Origin: Cryptomeria japonica | Lineage: Eukaryota; Streptophyta; Pinopsida; Cupressales; Cupressaceae | Reading direction: 5' to 3' | Assembly: GCF_030272615.1 (NCBI RefSeq) | Contig: NC_081414.1 | Span: forward strand, 779,130,119 to 779,194,118 | DNA length: 64,000 nucleotides | Part shown: piece by piece, positions 11,280 through 22,832 of the stretch | Layout of the letters: each line of letters begins with the position of its first letter | Position numbering within the stretch: the first letter of the stretch is position 1 | Position numbers and translations under genes: made by a program | Notes under the pieces: generated by a model | What the model was told of the DNA's origin: nothing | Database searches by the model: none | The model's input: the letters and a program-made list of their open reading frames with translations, nothing else

Positions 11280-11690
11280 AATGAGGTTTGGTTTTCGAAC
11301 AATGCAAGAATTGCATCATTCACTACAATATGAAACCGAAAATATTTTTCTAAATGGGTATTTTAGCTAAAATGTGTCTGATTTTGGGCTAGAACAGCTA
11401 TTGGATAGAGATCGAAACTGCATGCTAATGACCACAACAAGAACTCGATGGCACTAGGATCTTGAGTGTATATCAGGCTTTTCTATCACTCTCAAGGTAG
11501 ACATGTAAATAATTTTGGTATGATGTTGCTATAAATTATATTGGGTCATAGATATTTGGAATTGAAGTTGGAGGATAGAAGGTTCAACCTTACTACATGG
11601 GTTTCATCTCAAATCTAGAGGCAAAACGTGATAAGACTTGTGGATGGAATGATACAAAGTGAGGCTAATATTGAAGAGGTGAGAAGGTCC
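11280..11690 (+). pseudogene. Decayed S-domain receptor kinase fragment, part 1
   Basis: Plus-strand translations in shifting frames match the C-lobe of the kinase at 6800-9157. They show a degraded IIHCDIKPENI block, then VSDFGLEQL (DFG motif), ISGFSITLKVDM and FGMMLL followed by a stop. Next come LELKLEDRRFNLTTW and VIRLVDGMIQSEANIEEVRR, which parallel FGMMLLEI, LDLKVEESRLYFPTW and IIELVDSKIASEADVREVRR. Several stops and at least two frameshifts make it non-functional. It is opposite in orientation to the intact-length copy and is cut at 11690 by an LTR insertion. Confidence 0.85.
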
Positions 11691-11904
11691 TATTGTAAAT
11701 ATTGTCATTGATGTCAAAAGAATTTACTATTGTCATTCATAAAGATTGATGAACATATTTGATAATCCTTGTGTGTTTATTGAACATAAACAAGTTTAGG
11801 TCAAGTCTGGATTACTATGCTTTACATTATGCTATATTATGCTTCACGTTGTATATTGGTTGATACTTTTAATACATATTTCTCGGTTTGATCATACAAG
11901 TGAT

Positions 11905-12050
11905 TACAGTCCCAGTCTAAATTTATATATACAATGATTTCAGTCCCAGTATATGCATAACATCAAAGAGAGCGTCCCAGTAAAATATGTACTTACAATG
12001 ATTTCAGTCCCAGTGTATGTATGGCAACAGATAGACAGTCCCAGTAATAT
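11905..12050. repeat. Dispersed AGTCCCAGT motif repeats
   Basis: CAGTCCCAGT or close variants occur about five times within 145 bp, several preceded by ATGATTT or ATTA. They lie inside the solo LTR and may be enhancer-like repeats; function is not shown. Confidence 0.7.
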
Positions 12051-12855
12051 TTATACATATATAGTGATCAAGTGATATCTAGATGCAGACAATATGTAGC
12101 AATCAAGTATAAACTCAGTAATAATACACTCAGTATAATACAAATAAATGCAGCGATATTAATTAGAGAGTCAAACTAAGTCAGATCGTGTTTGAAGAAG
12201 GCAGAGAAAAAGGCATATTCATATGTGGCTGAAGACAGATTGTATTGGCTGCTGCTATGTAGTTGAAGGAAGGTCATAATACTCTGCATGCATTATAATA
12301 TGTATTACATATGCAGATCGTTAGAGTATATTAATACAATTTATTTTCAGAAAAATAAGATAAGGTGTTTTATATGCATTAATATGGTTATGAAATGATA
12401 TGGTTAATGTATGAAAAGAACCAATCAAAGTTTATGAAAAAAAGCAAGGTACGGTTTGCGAAAAAAATATATCAATTAAACAAGCATAATCAATATGATT
12501 ATGGTTTATAAAAGTCACAACTGATTGGATTAAAAAGATACAACGTCTCTATGAAAAGTTATAAGAGAGATATATAAAGGAATTAAATCATTTTGGCAAG
12601 GGTGAGTGTGTGGAGTGTGTAAAATACTAAGATATATCTACACGCAGATTTCTAAAAGAAAAAATAAATTCTAGATATATGAGAAGTTATAAATAAAGAA
12701 AGAATGCAGATTCGAAAAGAGAATTATGAAGAGAAGATTAGGAAATTAAGCTTTCTTAAAGTCAAAGAGTGCATATTTGAAAGGCTGTGTTGTTTTGAAT
12801 ATCTCTTGAAGATATTATATATTTACAATTGAGAGATGTGAGAGTATTAAATAGA

Positions 12856-12993
12856 AAGAATATCCTTAAGAGTGAGTACTGTGTGAACAAGGAATACAGA
12901 CAATTGATGAAGATCCATCAAATGAAGAATATCCTTAAGAGTGAGTACTGTGTGAACAAGGAATACAGACAATTGATGAAGATCCATCAAATG
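12856..12993. repeat. 69-bp perfect tandem duplication
   Basis: Two copies of a 69-bp unit starting AAGAATATCCTTAAGAGTG lie in tandem within the solo LTR and look identical. Confidence 0.9.
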
Positions 12994-13254
12994 AAGATAA
13001 AGCACAGACTTCTTATGAAGAGTAGAATGGACAGATTTATGAGGTGTATATAAAAGATTTTGGCAGACTTATAAGCATATTGAAGAAAGTATTGTGAAGG
13101 TCGTATGATAGATTTGTAAGGAGATTTGTAATCAGTTTTTTGGAAAAGTTATTGTCATCATAATAGCAGTTGGAAGAAGAGATTATTTGGAACCAAAATC
13201 ATCCATCATTTGTTATTATAGCAACCTTGTCAAGGTGGAAAATCATATTTATGT

Positions 13255-13450
13255 GAAGTGGGTTGGTGCTCACGGATTTTGAAGTGGGAGTTGGTGCTTC
13301 TCATGGGTTGGTGCTTGCAAAATTCAGATTTGGGAGTCGGTGCTTCCAGTGGGTTGGAGCTCACAAAATCAGATTTGGGAGTTGGTGCTTCTAGTGGGTT
13401 GGTGCTCACAAACAAACTTAGGGGTTGGTTCCCTAGTAGGTTGGTGCCTA
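13255..13450. repeat. Minisatellite, unit about 45 bp, about 4 copies
   Basis: Units share GGGTTGGTGCTCACAAA, AATCAGATTTGGGAG and TTGGTGCTTC with internal variation. Confidence 0.85.
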
Positions 13451-13515
13451 CGAACATTGTAAAAGAAGATATTTATAAATTTTTTTTATTGAAGTGGTTT
13501 TCTCTCATAAGAGTT

Positions 13516-13546
<31 letters not shown>
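13516..13546. repeat. (CA)n microsatellite
   Basis: About 15 CA units lie in the solo LTR. Confidence 0.9.
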
Positions 13547-13548
<2 letters not shown>

Positions 13549-13687
13549 TCTAATGTGAATAATAATACACATTGAATATGTTTATGAGAAAAGTTATATG
13601 CTTGTGATTAAAGTTCAATAAGTAAAAGTTTGTTAATTGATTGATTCACCCCCCTCCCTACTCTTAGTATATTCATGTGCTCTTCAT

Positions 13688-13830
13688 GTCCATAGTGGAA
13701 AGCATGTTGTCAATTCAATATGATAGGAATAGGAGCCTTAGCATAGGAGTAGTGGTCAAGATAATGGAAGGAATGATGGAGATAAGTACACCATAAATAT
13801 TGAGGTCTCTTTAGGGGCTATTAGGTTAGG
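13688..13830 (+). pseudogene. Decayed receptor kinase fragment, part 2
   Basis: After the solo LTR the translation YDRNRSLSIGVVVKIMEGMM, then a diverged PQIPRS-like segment, parallels DDENERPNMSEVVKILEGTM and PQIPRSIEVL at the C-terminus of the gene at 6800-9157. This shows that both parts belong to one ancestral gene. It ends near 13830, where similarity to the family is lost. Confidence 0.8.
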
Positions 13831-14879
13831 TAGATGATGATAGTGATTTCTTTTCAATATCTTTATTTATCAATTGAGTGTATCCCTAAAAGTAGTAGGT
13901 AGTTGTATAACACCACTTTTAAATATGGGTCTATTTTCACAATTGAAGATTAATTTTGATTAACAAAAAAGTGACAATATTTACCATTTCTTACATGGTT
14001 GAGATGTAAAAAATTTATTGACTTGATCATTAAACTAGATTTAATATTTAAGTTAAGAGGTTCTCGAAAAAAGTATGTAAAAAGATACTTTGAGTTATGA
14101 TATTGGAGATACCTATTTTTTAGTTTTTATTTATATCAAACAGGCACCTTGAGAATGATCTCTTGATGTCTTTTATATAATTGTTCTAAAAATAAGTATG
14201 CTAATAACACTTGTAATTACCAAAAAAATAAAGAATAATTTAATATTCATCAAAGTGTATTGTCCTTATAGAGGTAGTGAAACACCAATATGTTTAATGA
14301 TAAATGATTAAGAAGTTTAATATAAATAAGATTTAAAGGTGAATTTAAAAGGATATAAAGAGTGATATAGAATACCTTTTTAACTTTTTAACGACTCTTA
14401 TTGTGTACACTAATATGCTTAGGGTATGTTTAAATAAAAAAGATAAAATATGAATTCACTTACAACATTATGCCAAAATTACACCTCCAACAATGGGTTA
14501 TAGTTATGCACTTTTTTTTGTCTACCTTCAAGATATCAATAATAAGATTATGAATTGGAAATAAATGGTGAGATATGCTAGAGTTCATTAAATTTTCCAC
14601 TTTCTTTTGCATGCCACACTATAATTCTTATAGGAACTTTCTAGTTTGTGTTTGTAATTATGATGAGGCCTTTGTATTGTGTAGGCCTAAGGGGCTTTCC
14701 TCTTCTCCCTTTTTAAATGCCCCTAAATTTTCATTCAGCCATAGTTGTTATTGGTGGAGTTGAAATATTAACAATGACATCCCATGGTTCCCTCACCCAA
14801 ATGACCCAAAAAATTCATCTTAGAGGTGTTTTATGAGGCAAGTCTTCTCAACCACCTCTAGCTATTGTGCCTACACTTC
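13831..14879. other. Spacer, no gene recognised
   Basis: The sequence is AT-rich. The LINE described next may begin within the last few hundred bases, but I cannot place its 5' end. Confidence 0.4.
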
Positions 14880-17800
14880 TAAAATTTGAAGAAGCTTAAA
14901 TTAATGTCTTACAAAAATCACCCTTGTGGGATGGGATCCCCATAAAAGTATGCTTCATAGATGGGTTACCAAATCTTTGATCTCGCATGGGATTTAAATG
15001 GTCACTATACAAAACCTTTCTAATGGTTTTTCCCCTTTTCACTTTCCTAAAGCTAAACATGTCTAGGCTTTTATCACTTGAGGCTTGTGGCTTGTTCATT
15101 CCCTGTTAATTATTTTTAAATTATGAACCGATGAATTTTCCATCATAGATGAAAATTCTCTTTCTATCTTAGTTTGGATTGAATTCCCTAGCTTACCTAT
15201 GCTTTTCTAGCAATTTATCTCTAGGATAAGGACCTCACTAGGCATTAATTTTTATGTAAAACTTAAGAAATTTTATTCAAGTTTCCCCAACCAATAAGTC
15301 TATGTCAATATTGATGTATCAAAGGACTTCAAGAAAAGTGTGGATTTTCAAACTGGTTAGTCTTTCTACTACTACATAATCCAATATATCAATCTTATGA
15401 ACACTTTCTATTGATGCAAAACATCCAATAATAATATTAAGAATTGTTCTCTAGCCTCTCAACACTCTAAACCCACTTCACCATCTTCTATGGGACCATC
15501 AGATCCTTCTAAGGACAAGGCTGGATGATCTACAATGGTTAATCACAAAACCAAGAATACTAGTGCTCTTAAAACCTTTCCCAACTATTTTAGGCAAGGA
15601 GGCTCGGGTACTCAAATTCCAAAATCTATTGACAACCTTGTGTTGATGATTATATGTTCTCCTACCTAGCCTAGTTTGGTTGTTTCTAGACCTTAGATTG
15701 GTCATGTTCATTATACCTCAACAACTGTGGGGGGTGAAAGAAGATTTTTTAGCTCATTAGGTGGCTAGAAAATGGTAAAAATGTCTCTCAATATATACAA
15801 TCAAGACCCATTAATGTTCAAATTGGAAGCTATGTTGCACAAGAAACAATATTTTAGAACAATTATTTTGTCCTCTATGGACTAGATAATCAGTAAATTC
15901 CGCTTGATTTGTAACGAATTGTATTTCTTGGAATGTGAGGGATCTAACTGACCTTCCTTCCAAATACTTTATTCATGATATGGATGTTTTATCACCAGGT
16001 TTAGACATTTTTTTGTTTCAAAGTGTCTAGTTTTTTTCTCTCAACAACTTGTCATGTCATTTAAATTTGGGGGTTTCCTCTTTTTTAAAACCATGAAGTT
16101 TCTCCTAGTGGATTTCTCACTTTGCTCTCGTCTATGTGGCATCATATCTTAGCTAATCATGAATGTGACCTAACTAATAGAGAGGTTTGGGCTCTCTTTC
16201 ATCTTTGTAGTCATTTAATTAGGGTAATTAATGTTCATTCTTCCAATGATGTAATTGAGAGAGCTTCTCTCTATCATTGGGGATTTAATTCAATTCTAGT
16301 TACCAATTGGGTAGTGTAAGAAGGTTTTAATATGATAGAATTATCCCAAATGATAAATGGTAAATCCTTCCTATGTATTTGATAGTTGTAAAAAGGGAGG
16401 CTTGGTTCTACATGAACAATAAATTGGGTCTTTTCAACCTAACTCTAATAATTTCCCAAATCAATCACCATGGAATATGAGGAAAAACTTGTAAGAAAAT
16501 CCTACTAGGATTTTAAAAACATTTGATTGTGCCATGATTTTGGAACAATATTTATTTAGTTTTTCCATTGTTATTTTCTACCATTCAAATTGTTGGTTGA
16601 TATTTTCTTATTTGACAATGTCTACAAATATTTGTACATTGAATGGAAAGTTGTGCCCCCAAATCTATAAAATAATAACTCTTCCTCTACATGACTCTTC
16701 TTACTCACAAAGATATGTTCGCTCACATATAGTTTGTTTGAAACCTTGAGACACATTCCTTTCACAACAATAAGTGAATTAATTAGTGGAATTATTCTTT
16801 AACCCATACTCTCATATTTCTTTATATTTTTGGGTGCCAGCTAGCATGCTTCTATCATTGATCATATGAGGATACTACTCAGGACCTTTGTGTGATCATT
16901 GCCACTATAGAAGCTTAGTTGTTTGATCTTGTAACATAAGTCTACCTTTCTTAACTATACTAATAGAGGAAAATAGATAACACTTACTCAGCTCAAGACA
17001 CCAATAATATGGCCAAGTTACACCAACTCAAAATTAGCAACAAAGTTTGAAAGGATTTTTTTTAGGCATTGTGGACCTTATATACCTTACTATCAAAAAA
17101 ATTTGTGAATGTCAACAAATTCATCAATTCTAAGAAATTATGAGAGTGTATTTGTAGCTCATGAAATTACCCATAAAAGGTAGTTTTCTCTACATAAATA
17201 CCTTGAGGTTGCCCCAGGTATATACTATATCTACTTTACTTCATTATTTCTTCCTATATTCACCTTACCACTAGCGAATGTATCTTATCAAATATTTATG
17301 GCTATAAGACAGTATGTAACCCATGTATGGTACCCCTATCCTATATGTTTTGTTGTAATTATTCTGCTTTTCAACCTTGATGTGGTGAGATGTGATATGA
17401 TTGAAGTCAATTTGATTGCCATGTTCCTACCAACAATAGGCAACAAAATTCCCAAGCCACATGGTCGAAGACATGATGGCCTTCAGTACAGCCCAAAGAA
17501 ATTCTCTAATAAGTTTTCCAACTTTCAAACAAGAGGCCTTAAAAGTATCCCATCTTGCCAATTGTTGGATTTCAAATTATTTAAGCATTTTATTGATCAA
17601 CTCCTTTCTATGGGGGATCTCAAAGAAGTTCTTCTCTATGGACAACCACAAAGCTATTTGTCTATGTAGCTTCCCCCATGAATTCTCCAAGACCTTTTAG
17701 GATACTTCTGAAAATAATATTAGAAAGGTTTACCTAAAAGCCATGCATATTGGGTCGTTAGGAAATTTGATAAGAAAAGGTAATATCAAATTCATACCTA

Positions 17801-18640
17801 GAACTAGTGACTCCAAGGATATCAATGGCTTGCACGTATCACTCTACTCAAGGTTGTTTACAAGATCATCACCAAAGTACTAGCCCTCAAGTTGTAATTG
17901 ATGTTGTCACTTATTATTAGACCTAAATAAATAGGATTCATCAAATCCAAATTTATACTAGATAATATTATTTTTGTTTATGAGGATATAGGTTGAACTC
18001 AATAGTCTAAATACCACTTGATTTGTATCAAATTTGATTTACTAAGGCCTATGACCACATAGAAGAGCTTGCATTCTTTCTATGTTGCATGCCCTTATTT
18101 TTAGATCTCAATTTATTCATTCAATTAAAATTTTCTTTGTTGATGACTTGGATTTTTTTACAATATTTTGTCTACAATCCCTTTACCTAGTTCTCTATGT
18201 TCTTATCATAAAATGTTTCAATTGTCTCTTGGCTCGATCTATTTCTTTACCAAAAACTACACTAGACACTTTGTGGAAGACTCTTGCCTCACCTTTTGTT
18301 AAGACAAAGAGAACATCAAGAAAGATCTCATATGCTTTGATTATTTTGAAGTGTTAGGATCCAACATTGAATGACATAAAACCCTTTTCTATAGTCATTA
18401 TTTCCTTTTTAGGCTAGCCTAGTTGGCTTTGTTTTAGTGGAAATGGATAAAGTATGAGAAAAATTTAAGTTCTTGGGGATAGCTTTTCTTTCCAAGCCAT
18501 CTCTTTTAAATTATGGCTTTCTATGTTGACAATAATTAGGAAGAAAATTCAACATTATATCACCAAGCCGCTCTTGGCTAGAAAGTTTCAAATATGCTAA
18601 AAGATTTTAGTAGACAAACATGTTTATCATTCCTTAGGAA
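14880..18640 (+). pseudogene. Decayed L1-type LINE (possible ORF1, endonuclease, reverse transcriptase)
   Basis: In several plus-strand frames the translations follow the order of a plant L1 element. An endonuclease start, ISWNVRDLTDLPSKYF, lies near 15930; INVHSSNDVIERASLYHW, like the NVYAP...ER.SLW block, near 16230. A reverse-transcriptase entry (IRKGNIKFIPRTSDSKDING, then VSLYSRLF and a diverged GFI..R.ILDN block) lies near 17770-17990. A final-region block resembling the K.L..W....LSLAGR segment lies near 18490-18600. Stops and frameshifts are many. The part before 15900 may be an ORF1 (DUF4283-like) remnant, which is weaker. No TSD or poly(A) end was located. Confidence 0.6.
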
Positions 18641-19934
18641 TGGACATGATATGAATGTATAAGGAGATACAAGGGTGTAAATGATATAATATATGAATGT
18701 AATCAATACAATCACTTTTGGGTTTCAATCATGTGTTACATACTTGTCATCTATATTATATGTTAACTAAGTAATCAATCATTTGAATCCGATTCCATAT
18801 CTTCCTCAATAGGATTGAGTTTAGGGTGTAAGACTACAATCATAGAAATTCCTCCGTTTTTCTCTTTCCATCTCCATACATAGATGATAGACGTAATATA
18901 GATAATAAACAATATTCTATCAAACCCAAATAATATATGCTCAAATAAATTTCAGAGATTAATACTCAAAAAAAAAAAGAATCCAAGCAACTTGAAAATG
19001 AAATGAAGAATTAGAAATAGTTTTCTAAATCTAGAGAAAATGGTATGTATAGCCAAGTGAAAAAGTTGTTGAGAATGTGAGAGTGTTTTTAATTTTAGAA
19101 TGTTGTTGAAGAATGTTAATGTGAGTGTGAAAGATAAAGAAGTAATTTTAGAAAGCAAGAATCAATATTTTAACTAAATGTTGGAGAGAGCTTTGGAGGA
19201 AGTTAAAATGATTCTCAATGATATTGTAGGTTGGTAGAGGCATTATTCTATTGAAGCATGACATGTTTAATATCTCAACAGATAGTATAATCTTATATTT
19301 TCATGGAAAAGAAGCACATCATGTAAATATTTTTATGTAGCACATTTGTCTAAATAAAAAATTAGACCAATAGTTGGGGGATTGGGTATGCATGGAATAT
19401 CAGGAATGTCTTAGATTAGAATCATGGAAAATTGTGCATAGTTTTCTTAAATTAAACTAAAAATAAGGTGCATGTGATGTGAAATTTCATAACATGTAGT
19501 TTACAACATTAAAATGAAAAGAACCAATCAAGGTCATGCCTTTCAATGACCTTGAAAAGAGTTTTATGAGAATATCATCCTCAAGAATGGAATTGTTGTA
19601 TAAAGTGGTAAAATATAGTGGTGTCTCAATATTTTGTGAGATGTGATTCTTTAGAATTATATATGATAGTGAACTAATTGTACAATATAATGTAAGGGTT
19701 GGTTGAAATTGAGTTGAGCTTTTATTGGCTAACTATTTTTGTCCCAAGATTTCATTTTTTACTTCTTGTCATAGCCACCTTACCTATCGACCATTTATTG
19801 TTTAGGAGGTGGGTCTTTAATATTGGTGTAAGTTACACCTCCCCTAATATCATCTCATGTTGTATGTTTCTTACTGCTAGTTTTTGGATTCCCTTTTTTG
19901 TTTTGCATCTGGTTTCTTTATGTAAAATCAAGCA
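18641..19934. other. Spacer, no gene recognised
   Basis: The sequence is AT-rich, with an 83-codon frame at 19699-19950 that resembles nothing known to me. Confidence 0.4.
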
Positions 19935-20467
19935 ATGGGTGGTGACCTAATCCAAAATAAACCAAATAATTATGATTACCTCAAAACAAATGAAGAGCTA
20001 TGGCTAGTAGTGGAGAATGTTAACTTAGTAGACTATGTGGAGGGAATGAAGGGTTTTGACCCTGGCCTCTTAAAGCAATTTTTCTATTCATGGGAGAAAG
20101 GTTAAGTTCAAATTGAAGGGGTGGTTTTTCCCATTTCAGTAGAGACTATTTCTATTACTATTGGCTTGTCTTTGGATGGTGTGACCTTCCCCAAAATGAC
20201 CAAGGGGAGTTATAAGAATGATTTTTTGAGATTCCTTAAATACGGTTAAGGTGTTTCATAGCTTTAGAGTGGCTATAACAAAGAGGATCTCCCAAGGATT
20301 TGGAAAGATGTGGCACTTTTTCTCATAAATTATATTATGCAAGATAGGAGGTTCAAAAGTTTTCACACTCAAATCTTTCCAATGTTGAATCATCTCGGGT
20401 ATGGAGCTAAAATAAATTTCTCATTCTAGGATTTTCTCTTCCTTATCTCAATCAATTTTTTTTTCTA
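19935..20467 (+). pseudogene. Decayed plant transposon-associated protein of unknown function
   Basis: A single frame from the ATG at 19935 reads about 175 codons with only nonsense changes (five or more TAA/TAG) and no frameshift. Segments are GFDPGLLKQFFYSWEKG, FPISVETISITIGLSLDG, LPRIWKDVALFLINYIMQD, RRFKSFHTQIFPMLNHLGYG and INFSF. This order (a FDP....F..SW motif, a V.E.I....GL..DG motif, then a W......I.Y....RF......F..LNH block) matches a family of uncharacterised proteins common inside plant LTR elements. Family assignment is from memory of that pattern. It ends just before a TRIM. Confidence 0.55.
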
Positions 20468-20567
20468 GAGCCAAGAATACTTCTTCCCTATACTCGGGAT
20501 TAATTTAAAGACTTTATAGCTTTCATTTGGCTAATACCCTGTCTAGTGGCCCACCTATGATCTATAT

Positions 20568-20911
20568 TGACAGTGGGCCAACATCCCTTGCAGGGGATTC
20601 ATGACATGATTTAACAACCTCCTATGGATTCTATAAGTCTAGTGGTTGTATCGAGTATTGACAGGTCAATGTTTTGGTGCAATGACAACCCTATCTTGTA
20701 ACAAGTGGTATGAGAGCTTGATCATAGGTTCGAATCATGCAAGCTGCTACGAGTGATGCTAGGAGGGGGATTTTTGGCAGTGGGCCATCGTCCCTCGCGA
20801 GGATTTGCGACATGGTTTAATAGCCTCCTATGGATTCTACTTGAGTCTAGTGGTTGTATTGGGCATTGACAGGTCAATTTTTTGGTTCAACGACTGCCCT
20901 ATCTTGTAACA
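20568..20911 (+). mobile_element. Complete TRIM, copy B
   Basis: Two LTRs (20568-20703, 136 bp; 20775-20911, 137 bp) start TGRCAGTGGGCC and end TATCTTGTAACA. They enclose 71 bp with a primer-binding site (AGTGGTATGAGAGC) right after LTR 1 and a purine tract AGGAGGGGGA before LTR 2. Flanks TATAT and CATAT could be a TSD with one change. The LTR interior (GATTCTATAAGTCTAGTGG, then GACAGGTCAAT) matches the TRIM at 3215-3586, so both belong to one superfamily. The interior carries GGTTCGAATCA (20727-20737), B-box-like. Confidence 0.88.
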
Positions 20912-21290
20912 CATATAGTGTCGTAAGGGTTCATATGGTGTTCTATGACCCCTTAGGACACCGTATGCTATTTTTAAGGGTCATATTGTGTCCTAAGGGG
21001 TCATATGGTGTTCTATGATGCCTTAGGACACCATATAACCCCTTAGGACACCATATGGTGTCCTTAGGTGTCAGATGGCATCGTAAGGGGTCATATGGTG
21101 TCCTATGACTCCTTAGGAAACCATATGACCCCTTTTAACATCCCAGTGCATGACATGGCCCTTGAGGACCATACGATGTCCATATGGTGTCCTAAGGGGT
21201 CATATGATATTCTAACACATGTTACCCCTCATGACCCCATATGACACCTAACGACACCATGTGAACCTTTAGAATACCATATTACCACTA
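20912..21290. repeat. Array of palindromic CATATGGTGTCCTAAGGGGTC motifs
   Basis: About 380 bp contain repeated CCATATGGTGTCCTAAGGGG and its reverse complement CCCCTTAGGACACCATATGG in alternating orientation, so the segment can form many hairpins. It shares the core CCTAAGGGGTC with the large array at 46741-56095. A TRIM abuts its left end. Confidence 0.8.
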
Positions 21291-22266
21291 ACAAAAATAT
21301 TTATAATATAAATTATTATATATACATTTATATGTTATAGTATTAATATATAACATTTTTATGATATATTAATATATTGAGTATTATTATAGTAATATAA
21401 TAATATTTAATATATTAATATATTGATATACAATATATTAATATTATGATTACTATTAATATCATAACTGCTAAAATTGGATATCCGATTTTATGACATA
21501 AATTTCAAACTTTCAAATTTGGCTCAGGAATGCTTTGGGATTTGGCTTGGAAATGACGATACTGGAAAGTCAACAAAAAACATGTTTTTGAGTATTCTTT
21601 GATTTTCCAAACTTTGCACTGGTGGCTGACGACTTTTTTTAAGCAAAAATTGATAAAATGAAAAGGTTTTTTTTAAGGACGTTCTCATCTTTCCAACAAT
21701 ATAAGGATTGTCTTATTTTGACCTTAATAAATAATTATCATTTATATTCTAATTGAATTCTGATTAAAGTCCCGATTGATAGGCTAATTGAAAAACACAC
21801 GCAACTTTCAAACGATATCACATTTTTTGAATTTAAAACATGCATCACATTCTACGCTTGGTCTACTATATATATAAAAAATGAATTTCATAAAGTTTAG
21901 ACCAAGTTAAGGTGGTCAGACGTAAAAGTTTTTGAAATTTTGAAATGATGCAATAAAAAATTCATAATTAATTATTTACTTTATAAAAAATTACAAAAAA
22001 ATGTGTCACATCCGGACATGAGTCTACTACTTTTATTATAAATCATAAAAAAATATTATGTTTTGATTGTGATTAGGGTGGTCAGATATGCACCTATTTC
22101 TTATTTTTGTCCTAAAATTTTAGTACCACTGTATTGAAATTTCAAATTTTCATCAAATGTATAATTTTGTTTTCAAAAAACAACTAGTAGCTTAGAAACT
22201 ACATTTAATTTTCTATAGATTCTCTTCTTACATATTTTATAATAATGTTCATAACTTACTCAAATT
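21291..22266. other. AT-rich spacer downstream of the multi-exon gene
   Basis: TATA/ATT-rich sequence (21290-21480) is followed by non-coding sequence with no element ends. By position it could hold the 3' UTR of the minus-strand gene whose stop is at 22267. Confidence 0.4.
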
Positions 22267-22359
22267 TTATTTTCTAGTTACATAAGTTTGATTTTCTAAA
22301 ATTGTATTGCCACTTAAGAGCTTGTTTTGGCACACCATGATCCTACACATACCCTCACT
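22267..22359 (-). pseudogene. Unrecognised multi-exon gene, terminal exon
   Basis: Thirty codons and a TAA follow an acceptor TTTTGTCTTGTAG. The peptide begins SEGMCRIMVCQNKLLSGNTI. The frame is continuous with the preceding 84-nt exon. I do not recognise the protein. Confidence 0.5.
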
Positions 22360-22510
22360 CTACAAGACAAAAGTGAAATTGTGAGTTACAACATGAAATA
22401 TAAATTTAAAACTGTTTAAAATTATTTAAAATATTGTACATGATTTAAATTTTAAATTATAATTTATCAATTTAACTAACTATTACAACTTAAAAACTTG
22501 TCATACGTAC

Positions 22511-22594
22511 ATGAGTAGGCTCATATCCTCTCTCCACCAGGTGTTGTGCATCTCTAGGTGCTACTAGGGTTGTCAATGCCTCTCCTATCTCATG
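22511..22594 (-). pseudogene. Unrecognised multi-exon gene, penultimate exon
   Basis: An 84-nt open exon (28 codons, HEIGEALTTLVAPRDAQHLV and eight more) lies between an acceptor GAACTATAG and a donor GTACGTATG on the minus strand. Both ends are in phase 0 and the composition is clearly coding-like against an AT-rich background. Confidence 0.6.
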
Positions 22595-22757
22595 CTATAG
22601 TTCACATATATCTCAATGAATTTAAAATAAAAATATTATTAAATTTAATTTTCAATTATATAAATAAAAATATTTGACCTCCTAGAAATTTTACATGTAT
22701 ATCTTAAAATTAGGTGCTTTTAAAATAGGTACTTGAGTTTAAATATATATTGTGTAC

Positions 22758-22832
22758 CTAATGATCATCTCCTCTACACACATCCATGTGATGTATATTA
22801 GTATGTGCAGGTGCTCTAATTTGAGTAGTTGT
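22758..22832 (-). pseudogene. Multi-exon gene: exon split by the gypsy insertion, downstream part
   Basis: This is the left part of a 108-nt exon whose other part is at 44287-44324. Removing the element and one copy of the GTTGT duplication joins them into 36 codons bounded by AG and GTAC; the last codon is TAG. The peptide begins DLINTTLSSDITTTQIRA. It shows that the gypsy element landed in an exon. Confidence 0.55.

Larger units (their letters stand above)
11691..13687 (+). mobile_element. Solo LTR (about 2.0 kb) inserted in the kinase pseudogene
   Basis: The insert begins TATTGTAAATATTGTCATTG and ends GTGCTCTTCA. The plus orientation is tentative. Kinase-like coding resumes on the far side. 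GTCC occurs at both junctions (11687-11690 and 13688-13691), consistent with a target duplication. It has no coding part. It contains AGTCCCAGT repeats, a 69-bp duplication, a 45-bp minisatellite and a CA microsatellite. A pyrimidine run CACCCCCCTCCC near 13649 resembles sequence near the 3' end of many plant LTRs. A solo LTR implies intra-element recombination after insertion. Confidence 0.7.

Noticed and set aside
20912-21290. CACTA transposon terminus
   Set aside because: No CACTA inverted terminal repeat could be placed at the array edges; the DNA-transposon idea is kept only as a hypothesis.
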